Below are positions 17,087 to 25,323 of a stretch of DNA of 64,000 bases, piece after piece. Source of the DNA: RGIG8709 sp045575975. Lineage in GTDB: Bacteria > Bacillota > Clostridia > Monoglobales > Monoglobaceae. Under the pieces are notes generated by a model. It saw only the letters and a program-made list of their open reading frames with translations. It had not been told where the DNA came from and searched no databases. Location of the stretch: positions 62,001 to 126,000 of the forward strand of contig JAZNFO010000034.1 in the NCBI GenBank assembly GCA_045575975.1, given 5' to 3'. Position numbers and translations under genes: made by a program. Each line of letters starts with the position of its first letter. The stretch's first letter is position 1.

Positions 17087-18400
17087 TTACTGTTGTGTCG
17101 CAGGTATTTCTTTTTTCTCCACTAGATAGTCTCTTATGGCGGGGTTTAAATCGCACCATCTTTCACCATTATACTCAATAACAACAAGCGACATCAAAAA
17201 TTCTACCATAGTCATATCCTTATCAATAATAGGTTTCTTATCAGTCGCAATTCGCTTAAGCAACTCTATATGATCCTCGTGAATAATTCTTTCCATTCCA
17301 CTTTTATATGATTGATATGCAATCATAACATCATCCATAGTAATTTTTCGTTCAGATTCTGGATTTTCAGTTTTATCTATAAGCAATTGTACTTTGATGC
17401 ATGTATCTCGCAAAATTTTCAAAGCCGTTCTAATACAACCGCCAGATTTTTTTATAACAAAATCAATTACGCCCTCTTCAAATAAGTTTTCATCCGCACG
17501 TTTTTTAATTATACCTCTAATTGTTTCAATACCTAATTCATAGTCGCCACCTTGTTTTCTTTTAACCTTTATCATTCTCAAAAACAAAGTTTCATCGAAA
17601 TCATTAATAACACAGTGAAACTCTGGCGTATAATAAAGATAAATCGGAAAAGTAAAAACAATATTCGCATGCAAATCAGTAATATGTTTACAATGCTCAA
17701 TAAATATATCCCTAGCCTGTGTAAGTGCCAGCTTATCTAAATCATCTATGATTATTAATAATTCTTTATTTCCAAGTTTAGTTTGAAACTCATCCATAAA
17801 ATCATTTATCATACCAATTAATTGGGGAATTGTTCTCTCAACCTTCTGTATGGTTTCGCCTTTTATCTTATTACTTGATTGAAGGAAAAATTTTATTTTG
17901 GCTGATATAACATCCAAGAATGAACCACCAATTGAGGATTGTGCTTCAATTTGGGTCATTTCCTCATCTGTTATGGTTATAACTTGCTCATCTTTCCAAT
18001 AATGGTATATATTTGATACAACTTGTGCATCAATCTCAATTCCATTTTCGTTTGCAGCAGTTACAACTCCTCTTAAAACGGAAAATAAAATATCAACATA
18101 AGAAGCAGATAGATAATCTACATATCTATTAATGGAATATTGAATAACTAAATAATCATCTTTCAAGGATTGTGCCATTTTAAATAATTCAGTACTTTTA
18201 CCACAACCGTTATGTCCTATAAACAGAAATTTTTTGTTTTTTCTGCAACCTTCCTTCAAAAGAAGCATGAGTTCAGCAGAAGCATCGCTTCCGCGAGCTT
18301 CTGCTGTATCTACATAAAAATGAGATATATTATCTGAATTTTCCAAGGGTCTTAAATCAAAAACATTTATTAAATCCTTAATTGTAGTAGCTTTTTCCAT
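17087..18400 (-). CDS. P-loop ATPase (AAA/STAND-like) of a two-gene module
   Basis: 437 residues. Walker A is FIGHNGCGKST near residue 65 and Walker B is LLIIIDDLDKL near residue 225; a downstream helical region and a C-terminal winged-helix-like segment (LMSLVVIEYNGERWCDLNP) resemble ORC/Cdc6- or STAND-type ATPases. The ATG at 18400 is chosen because AAGGAG lies 6 bases upstream; an in-frame ATG at 18430 has no SD and would sit only about 8 bases after the predicted transcription start. A very good sigma-A promoter lies just upstream. It forms an operon with the TPR gene inside the accessory region. Confidence 0.78.
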   Translation of the reverse strand: MEKATTIKDLINVFDLRPLENSDNISHFYVDTAEARGSDASAELMLLLKEGCRKNKKFLFIGHNGCGKSTELFKMAQSLKDDYLVIQYSINRYVDYLSASYVDILFSVLRGVVTAANENGIEIDAQVVSNIYHYWKDEQVITITDEEMTQIEAQSSIGGSFLDVISAKIKFFLQSSNKIKGETIQKVERTIPQLIGMINDFMDEFQTKLGNKELLIIIDDLDKLALTQARDIFIEHCKHITDLHANIVFTFPIYLYYTPEFHCVINDFDETLFLRMIKVKRKQGGDYELGIETIRGIIKKRADENLFEEGVIDFVIKKSGGCIRTALKILRDTCIKVQLLIDKTENPESERKITMDDVMIAYQSYKSGMERIIHEDHIELLKRIATDKKPIIDKDMTMVEFLMSLVVIEYNGERWCDLNPAIRDYLVEKKEIPATQQ

Positions 18401-18444
18401 AACGTACTCCTTATTTTTTTCATAAAACATAATTATTCACCCCA

Positions 18445-18473
18445 ATTATATCATAAACTCCAGTATTTGTCAA
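18445..18473 (-). promoter_or_regulatory. Sigma-A promoter of the ATPase/TPR operon
   Basis: On the minus strand TTGACA (18473-18468) and TATAAT (18450-18445) are separated by 17 bases, a full consensus match, implying strong constitutive transcription unless repressed. Confidence 0.82.
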
Positions 18474-18611
18474 ATAAGTTTTCGTATTTCAATTTTATTA
18501 ATATACCTTGAAGAATAGAATAAAATTTCTGTTTTTCTCCTCTGGTTCTATAGGATATTTTGTGACAAATTAGTATTCTTATACAATGACTATATTATCC
18601 AAAACATCAAA

Positions 18612-18645
18612 AAGGAGGAAAAGTATATGCACACTCTTCCTCCTT
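18612..18645 (-). terminator. Terminator of the RCC1-SLH gene
   Basis: AAGGAGGAA pairs with TTCCTCCTT (18612-18620 with 18637-18645). On the minus strand the stem is followed by a short T run. Confidence 0.65.
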
Positions 18646-18650
18646 AATAT

Positions 18651-21600
18651 TTACTTCAAATTATCATACATTCTCACGAATGTGGCGATGGCTTGTTCTT
18701 TGGTGTATTTGCCCTGTGGTTCAAAGCCGTTGCCTGTCCCGTTCATAATGCCGTTCTCGGTTACGAAGCCGACACCTTCGGTTGCCCAAGATGAAACACC
18801 GGATTCAACGGATGTGTTGTAGGATGTATCATATCCCAAAACATCTGCTGTACGCATAAGCATAGTTGCGGCTTGTTCTCTTGTAATTTCACCAAGAGGA
18901 TTAAACTCTGTTGCGCTTACGCCGTTTACAATACCGAGCTTGCACATATAGTCTGCATACTCATAGTATGTATCTTCAAACGGTGATTTAATAGGAGTTC
19001 CTTTTTCTTCAATCAACTGACCGATGCCTTTGCCTGTTTTTTCTTCAATCATCCAAGTCAAAATTGTACAGAACTCTGCTCTTGTAATGTTATTTTGATA
19101 ATTGTTCTGCATATAATCAGGCAAGAAACCGTAATCAGTTGCTTTTTTGATTTCAGGCTTTGCCCATTCGCTCGGAGTTGTTGATTTTACTTCTCTTATA
19201 AACTCTGCAACATCTGTACCCTCGGAACCATAAAAATCTGCACTGTCGATTAGCTTTCTTATGTCTGACAATGTTTTTCTGTTATCCAATGTTTCAGAAT
19301 CAACATTTCCGAAAAGTGCATTAAATACATCTGACATTTTAACTTCTCTGTTGACTACATTCTTCATAATGATAACGAGAGTGTCCCATGCGATTCCCTG
19401 ATTTCTTTTTGCCTCACCATAGTTTTCAAGTAAACTATCGCAAATGTCGCAACCGTAAAGCTGAACGTTTTTATAGAAATCTGCTGCAGCCATAAGATTT
19501 TCAGCCTTTTCTGCTGTTGGATTACTGTTGAATGTTTTCTCTGCCGATTCCATAGCATCTTTTAATGCGTTTTCAATAACGATTAAAGCATACAAATCAA
19601 TGGTGTCAGATTCAATATCATCTGCTTGGAACAGAATGTTGTTGATAGGACTTGTTATTTCTTTTACCAAATCAAAGGCAGCTAATGCAGGAGAGAACTT
19701 TTCCAAAGCTCCAACCATTTTTTCAAAGGCATATTCGCTAAGCTGTTCTGCTGTTTTTGTTGCACCGCTTGAAACTGCATATTTTGCTGTATCTGCCTGA
19801 GCTTTTTCAATACTCTTGATTACATTGTCGCAAGCTGTTTTCAACGCCTTGTCAGATGTAGAATTTTTAATCAGCTTTATCGCCTTTATCTGTTCGTTAG
19901 TGCAGCTTGCCATCTGATAAATCTTTGCATATTCTTCAAAATATGTTTCAATGGATTTTCCGGATATAAGTAATGTGTCGATAAAACCAACATTCTCTAA
20001 TCCGTCACCGCATAAGCCCTCGCATATTTCTTTTAATTGCTTTTTATTGGCATCGTCAATTTTTGTACCCTTTTCAGCAATCTTTTTGCCGTATTTTAAG
20101 ATGTAATCACTCATTACATCGCCAACCTTGCCGAACACCTTAACGTTTTCATCGTCATTCAGCAATTTGACAAGAACACACTCGTAAAATTCGGTCGCAG
20201 TTACTTCATCAGGTGCTTTGCCTTTATATATGCTTTTGTAGAACACAGACAGATAGTTGTCCAATGAGTATTTTACAATAGACGGGGTTAAATCCATTTC
20301 ATCAGCAAACATTCCGTGTACGCTATTGTAATTTTTATAATACTTGTACTGACTGTTATTTACTAAATACTTTGCACGGATAATTGTTTCATCATTGATT
20401 GTATCTGCAAGATTGCCGAGAACTTCAATTTTTGTTCTGCCAAGCTCGGCACCGTCAACCTTTGCAACAAGATCACATTCACCCTCGTTAATACCTTTTA
20501 TGGTCAATGCTCTTGTATATGCATTATCCTTGTCGCTGATAATTTTTATTGCATTGTTGCCGTCTTTAGATTCAATTTCCCATTTAATATCAAGGTGGTT
20601 ATGTACATATTCTTCGCCTTGCTTTACTGCATAATTGATTTCAAGTTCTTCATCAAGCATAACAGTATATCCACCGGCAAGAGTCATAACATAAGAAACA
20701 ACTTCAATTTCAAAATCGGCTTTTTGTCCGCTTTCTGTATGGGTTGCGGTTATTGTCACCTTTCCGCCTTTTATCCCTTTAACAGTTACATTATTACCCC
20801 AAGGAGTAATCTGTGCAACACTTTCATCACTGCAAGACCAAGTTATGCCACCTTCAGGAGCGATGTTTCCATTTTCGTCATAGCGAATTGCTTTTAAGAC
20901 AGTTTCTGTATTGGGTAGAATTGAGTTTTCTCCTTCTATAACAATTGCTGTATTTAATTGCATTGCTTTTTGGGGAATGGCACGATTGTTATTTGTATTA
21001 TCGCCCAATTGATAGTATTCATTATATCCCCAAGACCACAGGCTTCCATCGGCTTTTATAGCTAAATTATGGCATGATCCTGTCGAGATATCTATTACAC
21101 CATTCATTACTTTTGTTGGCATACTCTGGCTTTCGTTAAGACGTTCATTTCCCAACTCACCATAAAAATTACTTCCCCACATATATAAAGTTCCATCATT
21201 TTTTACTGCTGCACTGTAATAACCAGCAGAAGCAACAATAATATTGTCCATTATTTTCATTGGCGTATTTCTGTTTTTATTACTTCCATCGCCTAGTTGA
21301 CCTGATTGATTTTGTCCCCAAGACCATAAGCTTCCATCATTTCTTATGGCAAGCATATGCATAAATCCCGAAGAAACAAGTTTTACATCATCCATTATTT
21401 TGATTGGTGCCATATGACTTTTAGTTGTGCCATCACCAAGTTGACCATAATCATTATATCCCCATGTCCAAAGACTACCATCATTCTTTATAGCGGCACT
21501 ACTCCATCCTCCAAGTGATACAGATGTCACATTGTCCATTATCTTAGAAGGAGTTGTTCTCGTACTATTGCCAGTTGTTGCATCGCCTAAACATCCATGC

Positions 21601-22061
21601 CGAGCATCTCCCCAAGTCCATAAACTACCATCGTTCTTTATAGCGGCACTGTGTGTAAGGCCAAGCGAGACTGATACAACATTATCCATTATTTTGGTTG
21701 GCGTCATGTTACTTTTAGTTGTACCATCACCAAGTTGACCATAATAATTAGATCCCCACATCCAAAGGCTACCGTCACTTTTTATGGCGGCATAATGATC
21801 GCTTGATAATGAAATTGATACAACGTCATCCATTATTTTAGTCGGTGTTTTAATACACTTTACTTTGGAACCAGTTGCGATATTGCTGGAAGTGTTTGCG
21901 CCCCACATCCAAAGACTACCATCACTTTTTAATGCTAAACTACGATAACTACCTGCCGCAACCGTAGGAGTTACACTTGTTGCTGACACACTCAGAATAC
22001 CAACAGGCAAAATCATAACAACCAATGCCAATACTAAAATTGTGTTTACTAATTTTTTCAT
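18651..22061 (-). CDS. RCC1-repeat surface protein with C-terminal SLH domains
   Basis: 1136 residues. The ATG at 22061 is used: GGAGG lies 9 bases upstream and a signal peptide follows (MKKLVNTILVLALVVMILPVGIL). Residues ~35-390 contain about seven RCC1-like blades of the form AIK.DGSLW.WG.N..GQLGDGT, predicting a beta-propeller. A Big_2-like domain follows (GGITWSCSDESVAQI), then a roughly 450-residue helical region without a recognised family, then SLH modules at the C terminus (FEDTYYEYADYMCKLGIV, ITREQAATMLMRTADVLGY, YTKEQAIATFVRMYDN) that would anchor it to cell-wall polymers. It lies between the ATPase/TPR pair and the mobilization module, so it may be element cargo or host DNA. Ligand unknown. 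Confidence 0.85.
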   Translation of the reverse strand: MKKLVNTILVLALVVMILPVGILSVSATSVTPTVAAGSYRSLALKSDGSLWMWGANTSSNIATGSKVKCIKTPTKIMDDVVSISLSSDHYAAIKSDGSLWMWGSNYYGQLGDGTTKSNMTPTKIMDNVVSVSLGLTHSAAIKNDGSLWTWGDARHGCLGDATTGNSTRTTPSKIMDNVTSVSLGGWSSAAIKNDGSLWTWGYNDYGQLGDGTTKSHMAPIKIMDDVKLVSSGFMHMLAIRNDGSLWSWGQNQSGQLGDGSNKNRNTPMKIMDNIIVASAGYYSAAVKNDGTLYMWGSNFYGELGNERLNESQSMPTKVMNGVIDISTGSCHNLAIKADGSLWSWGYNEYYQLGDNTNNNRAIPQKAMQLNTAIVIEGENSILPNTETVLKAIRYDENGNIAPEGGITWSCSDESVAQITPWGNNVTVKGIKGGKVTITATHTESGQKADFEIEVVSYVMTLAGGYTVMLDEELEINYAVKQGEEYVHNHLDIKWEIESKDGNNAIKIISDKDNAYTRALTIKGINEGECDLVAKVDGAELGRTKIEVLGNLADTINDETIIRAKYLVNNSQYKYYKNYNSVHGMFADEMDLTPSIVKYSLDNYLSVFYKSIYKGKAPDEVTATEFYECVLVKLLNDDENVKVFGKVGDVMSDYILKYGKKIAEKGTKIDDANKKQLKEICEGLCGDGLENVGFIDTLLISGKSIETYFEEYAKIYQMASCTNEQIKAIKLIKNSTSDKALKTACDNVIKSIEKAQADTAKYAVSSGATKTAEQLSEYAFEKMVGALEKFSPALAAFDLVKEITSPINNILFQADDIESDTIDLYALIVIENALKDAMESAEKTFNSNPTAEKAENLMAAADFYKNVQLYGCDICDSLLENYGEAKRNQGIAWDTLVIIMKNVVNREVKMSDVFNALFGNVDSETLDNRKTLSDIRKLIDSADFYGSEGTDVAEFIREVKSTTPSEWAKPEIKKATDYGFLPDYMQNNYQNNITRAEFCTILTWMIEEKTGKGIGQLIEEKGTPIKSPFEDTYYEYADYMCKLGIVNGVSATEFNPLGEITREQAATMLMRTADVLGYDTSYNTSVESGVSSWATEGVGFVTENGIMNGTGNGFEPQGKYTKEQAIATFVRMYDNLK

Positions 22062-22088
22062 CTTTTCGTACCTCCAAATATTAAAAAA

Positions 22089-22118
22089 ATGCGTAACCCA
22101 TATTTCAGAGTTACGCAT
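22089..22118 (-). terminator. Hairpin with T run just upstream of the RCC1-SLH gene
   Basis: ATGCGTAAC pairs with GTTACGCAT (22089-22097 with 22110-22118). On the minus strand the stem is followed by seven Ts and then, within a few bases, by the SD of the RCC1-SLH gene. It either ends transcription from upstream or acts as a leader attenuator. Confidence 0.65.
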
Positions 22119-22119
22119 A

Positions 22120-22255
22120 AAAAACGTATTCTCTGAGTTGTAGGGTTGTCACACACTTACAATACACAATGGCGTAGATAAAAACGCGAGAATACGTTTT
22201 TATCTAAATAATGTTGCCAACGCATAACAATCCTATTATATTGTAAGTATGTGAC
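22120..22255. other. Interleaved inverted repeats (possible pseudoknot or recombination site)
   Basis: Three inverted repeats are interwoven: 22120-22133 with 22188-22201 (14 bp), 22148-22164 with 22239-22255 (17 bp, one mismatch), and a perfect 12-bp hairpin at 22175-22206 with an 8-base loop. The first two cross each other, the arrangement of a pseudoknot in RNA or of several protein-binding arms in DNA. No coding frame explains it. Confidence 0.6.
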
Positions 22256-22367
22256 TTTAACATTATATCACAGAGAGTTCAAGAAGTAAATGCTTTTAAG
22301 TAAATTTTGTCAAGTTGCCGACAAATAATTTTTTGTAGAACGATAGAAGCCTATTTTGTTCATACAT

Positions 22368-22419
22368 AAAAAGCAAACTATCGAATCGGAGTATTTACCG
22401 ATACGGCAGCTTGCTTTTT
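22368..22419. terminator. Possible bidirectional terminator
   Basis: AAAAAGCAA at 22368-22376 pairs with TTGCTTTTT at 22411-22419; CGG/CCG and TATCG/CGATA complementarity inside may add pairing. The flanking A/T runs fit termination on either strand. The remaining bases 22256-22367 show nothing recognizable. Confidence 0.4.
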
Positions 22420-22422
22420 GCA

Positions 22423-22731
22423 TTTATCCGAAAATGGATTTGAGGATAAATATTCAAGGGAAAGCCTTGAATGAGCATAGTAAAATTTGTGCGGTGGTAA
22501 CAAAATTTGCTATGCGTTGAGGGAGTCCAGAGGGAAAGTCTGGCACACTTCTTTGCTTGCAAAGTGTAGTGTGTTACACCTTTACCGACGGGGCGGGTGT
22601 GAAAATATGTTGCTCTCCGTTTTTGAGCAATATATTTTCGCAGACGGCAAAATTACAAAAGGATGGTCGTCTGCCGTGTTGTTGGCAGACGGTCAGCCTT
22701 GCAGTAATTTGTGAAGTCGGTAAATGGTGTA
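22423..22731 (+). ncRNA. Candidate structured non-coding RNA of the mobile element
   Basis: Consecutive stems: 22423-22429/22444-22450, 22453-22459/22465-22471, 22475-22490/22500-22515 (16 positions, one mismatch), 22527-22531/22539-22543, and 22544-22548/22569-22573 enclosing 22551-22556/22559-22564. A closed domain follows: 22576-22589 pairs with 22716-22730 (14 bp, one bulged base) and encloses a 15-bp hairpin (22601-22615/22625-22639), a 7-bp stem (22650-22656/22704-22710) and an 8-bp hairpin (22668-22675/22684-22691). G-U pairs are allowed on the plus strand where the complement would have mismatches, so plus is the likelier RNA strand. No promoter was identified. It could instead be an origin or oriT region. 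Confidence 0.42.
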
Positions 22732-22746
22732 AGCACCCACGAAGGA

Positions 22747-23808
22747 TTACTTATATTTACCCAAGCCGTTCTTCTCCATAAGGTCATCAATCTCGCAACG
22801 CATATTGAGATACCACATATCGAATGTACAAAAATCCATCGAGCCTTCTTTAACCTGTTTTTTCATTATGCTTGCAACTCGCTTGAATTCCTCATAGGCT
22901 TCGTGAAGTTCTGCAAGAGCTTTTTCGTCAAGGTTTCTTTTTATTGCCTTTTGTATTCGATTGTACCAATACATATTTTCGTTACGGTATGTTATCTCAT
23001 AATCTACATCACGAGTAGCATCATCGAACTTCTGTTTGTTTTTCTTCCGTTGTGCTTTGCGGCATTTGTCAGAGCAAATAACATTTTTATTCAAATCCGT
23101 TGAAAGAAAGAGCTTACCGCAGACTTTACAATAGCTGAAATACTTTTTTGTTTCATATATGGTCTGCATATAGCTCACAATCATTGACAGCACCATATCG
23201 TCAGAAACAATATATTCGATTGTCTTTCTGCTATCCGGCACTAAAATTTTCTGTACGGGGTATTTGTAATATTCGTAAGGCATATCAGAAAGCGGATTTA
23301 TAGCATCAATCTCCTGATGCTCAATAATTTCATCCATTAAGTTATAACGGAATGGCAAGGTCATTTCCTCTATTCTGTTATACATTTCATAGGATTTTTC
23401 TTCTTCCTTTTCTTTGTCCTTGTTTTTCTTGTCCAAAAGGCTATTTAATGCCTTTATGTACTCGCTCCATATTTTCAATATAAGAAACTTCATAGGAGGG
23501 GTGCTCTCGTTATAAAATTTCTCAATAGCCCCCGTATTCACATAAGGTTTTTTACAAATGTTTTGATATAAATGGTTAATTAAATCTCTAATTTCTGTTG
23601 CCTTCGGGGTAATATCAAGCAAAAATGAGCCGATTGGTCTAAATTGTTCAAAAATTATTTTATCTTTTTTCCAACCTCTTAAATAGCGGTTTACATCGTC
23701 AAATTCACCTATGACAATATGCTCCCTTTTCTTTTTAAGGTCAATATTTACCGCAATTAAGGGCTTTTCGAGAATTGGTATATTAGGTTGTGGTATTTGT
23801 ATCTTCAT
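22747..23808 (-). CDS. DUF6076-like zinc-finger protein of the mobile element
   Basis: 353 residues. A C-terminal treble-clef-like zinc motif is visible around residue 230 (CKVCGKLFLSTDLNKNVICS followed by DKCRKAQRKK), preceded by a mixed helical region with a Lys/Glu-rich linker (DKKNKDKEKEEEK). This arrangement fits DUF6076 proteins, common beside replication and mobilization genes of clostridial elements; the molecular role is unknown. The gene is divergent from the replisome organizer, with its own sigma-A promoter between them. It ends 16 bases from the structured non-coding region. Confidence 0.7.
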   Translation of the reverse strand: MKIQIPQPNIPILEKPLIAVNIDLKKKREHIVIGEFDDVNRYLRGWKKDKIIFEQFRPIGSFLLDITPKATEIRDLINHLYQNICKKPYVNTGAIEKFYNESTPPMKFLILKIWSEYIKALNSLLDKKNKDKEKEEEKSYEMYNRIEEMTLPFRYNLMDEIIEHQEIDAINPLSDMPYEYYKYPVQKILVPDSRKTIEYIVSDDMVLSMIVSYMQTIYETKKYFSYCKVCGKLFLSTDLNKNVICSDKCRKAQRKKNKQKFDDATRDVDYEITYRNENMYWYNRIQKAIKRNLDEKALAELHEAYEEFKRVASIMKKQVKEGSMDFCTFDMWYLNMRCEIDDLMEKNGLGKYK

Positions 23809-23863
23809 TTCTTGTTACCTCGGTTTATGAGAATTGTATTTTTAGCGTTTTATGATTACTTAA

Positions 23864-23892
23864 AGTATATACCAAAAGCCTTTACAAGTCAA
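23864..23892 (-). promoter_or_regulatory. Sigma-A promoter of the DUF6076-like gene
   Basis: On the minus strand TTGACT (23892-23887) and TATACT (23869-23864) lie 17 bases apart. The divergent space to 23969 also holds a TTGCACAGA...TCTGTTGCAA inverted repeat that could bind a regulator of replication genes. Confidence 0.7.
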
Positions 23893-23969
23893 GTTTTTTG
23901 TGATTTAATCGAATTGCACAGAGGTGCACATCTGTTGCAAATACATTGTTGACTTGGAGGTAAAAAGCG

Positions 23970-24686
23970 ATGGCAGAAAACAAAAAATATTACTATCTCA
24001 AACTGAAAGAGAACTTTTTTAACAGCGATGAGATAGTGTTGATTGAAAATATGCAAGACGGCATATTGTACTCTAATATTCTTTTAAAGCTGTATCTTCT
24101 GTCTTTGAAATATAACGGATTTCTTCGCCTTAATGAAAATATAACCTATTCTGCACAAATGATTGCAACCATAACAAGACACGAGGTAGGCACAGTTGAA
24201 AGAGCCTTAAACATATTCTTGCAATTTGGTTTGATAGTATCGGCAGCAGACGGTTCTATATATATGACGAACATAGAGGATATGGTCGGTAAATCCTCAA
24301 CCGAAGCGGACAGAAAACGACTTGCAAGAGCAGAGGTCAAAAGGCTTGGCGGACAAACAGCGGACAAATGTCCGACAAATGTCCTCAATCTGTCCGACAT
24401 TCGTCCACCAGAGATAGAGATAGAAAAAGAGACAGATATAAAGAAAGAGTTAGAGTCAGAGCAAGAGTTATACGGGCGATACAAAAATGTATCGCTCACG
24501 CTCCCTGAATACGAACAACTTAAAAAAGATTATCCCGTATATGTCGATAAATATATTGAAAAATTATCGGAATATATGGAAAGCACAGGCAAGACCTATA
24601 ACAGCCACTCGGCAACAATTCGCAGTTGGTTAAAAAAGGACATTAAAACAAAAGACTATTCCTGCGAGGAGGGAGAGAGCTTATGA
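23970..24686 (+). CDS. Replisome organizer (phage_rep_org N-terminal family)
   Basis: 238 residues. The N-terminal YYYLKLKENFFNSDEI...LIENMQDG and the following winged-helix region (TYSAQMIATITRHEVGTVERAL) match phage-type replisome organizers, which bind an origin and recruit the helicase loader. The middle is a charged linker with a run of Glu/Lys; the C-terminal LPEYEQLKKDYP...RSWLKKD block resembles the DnaA/DnaD-like tail seen in these proteins. A GGAGG SD precedes the ATG. It overlaps the next gene by 4 bases (ATGA), giving translational coupling. Confidence 0.85.
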   Translation: MAENKKYYYLKLKENFFNSDEIVLIENMQDGILYSNILLKLYLLSLKYNGFLRLNENITYSAQMIATITRHEVGTVERALNIFLQFGLIVSAADGSIYMTNIEDMVGKSSTEADRKRLARAEVKRLGGQTADKCPTNVLNLSDIRPPEIEIEKETDIKKELESEQELYGRYKNVSLTLPEYEQLKKDYPVYVDKYIEKLSEYMESTGKTYNSHSATIRSWLKKDIKTKDYSCEEGESL

Positions 24687-25321
24687 CACATAATGAATTT
24701 GAGCGTATGCAAAGACTTAATATGCTGAAATCAATGTGTTTTCAGGATTCCGCATTATACTGTTGGACTTTTGAAAACGACAACGGCAGAAATCCGCTTA
24801 TCAGCAAGGCGAAAATCTACGCTGATAAATGGTCGGATATGCTGTCAAAAAACATAGGTCTGCTCCTTTGGGGAGAGGCCGGAACAGGCAAAACCTACTT
24901 TGCGGCTTGTATCGCAAATGCGTTAGTAGAAAATTGTGTATCTGTAAAGATGACAAACTTCTCAACCATACTCAACGATTTATTCTATGAGAACGACAAA
25001 AATCAGTATATCGACAGATTGAACAATCACAATCTGCTGATTATAGATGATTTAGGTATTGAGCGTGATACGGAATACGCATTAGAACAGGTTTATAACA
25101 TCATAGACGCACGATACAAAAGCAATAAACCACTTATAGTAACAACAAATTTAACCATTACAGAGATTAAAAATCCCGTTGATACAGCACACAAAAGAAT
25201 TTATGACAGAGTTTTGGAAATGTGTGTGCCGATTAAGTTTGACGGAGAGAATTTCCGTCAGCAAAAAGCAACGGAGAAAATGGAGGCCATAAAGACAATT
25301 TTTGATTCGGAGGTGAAATGA
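24683..25321 (+). CDS. DnaC/IstB-like helicase-loader ATPase
   Basis: 212 residues. Walker A is GEAGTGKTYFAA and Walker B is LLIIDDLGIERDTEYA, with sensor-1 in PLIVTTNL, the pattern of DnaC-type AAA+ helicase loaders. It would load host helicase at the element's origin together with the preceding replisome organizer. Overlaps exist on both sides (4 bases upstream, 4 bases to an alternative start of the relaxase gene), so it is part of one tightly coupled operon. Confidence 0.9.
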   Translation: MTHNEFERMQRLNMLKSMCFQDSALYCWTFENDNGRNPLISKAKIYADKWSDMLSKNIGLLLWGEAGTGKTYFAACIANALVENCVSVKMTNFSTILNDLFYENDKNQYIDRLNNHNLLIIDDLGIERDTEYALEQVYNIIDARYKSNKPLIVTTNLTITEIKNPVDTAHKRIYDRVLEMCVPIKFDGENFRQQKATEKMEAIKTIFDSEVK

Positions 25322-25323
25322 TT

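Noticed and set aside
22487..22714. Open frames of about 75 codons across the structured region at 22.5 kb
   Set aside because: No SD and no recognizable protein pattern; the same bases are explained by many complementary stems. A coding role cannot be excluded but is less likely.
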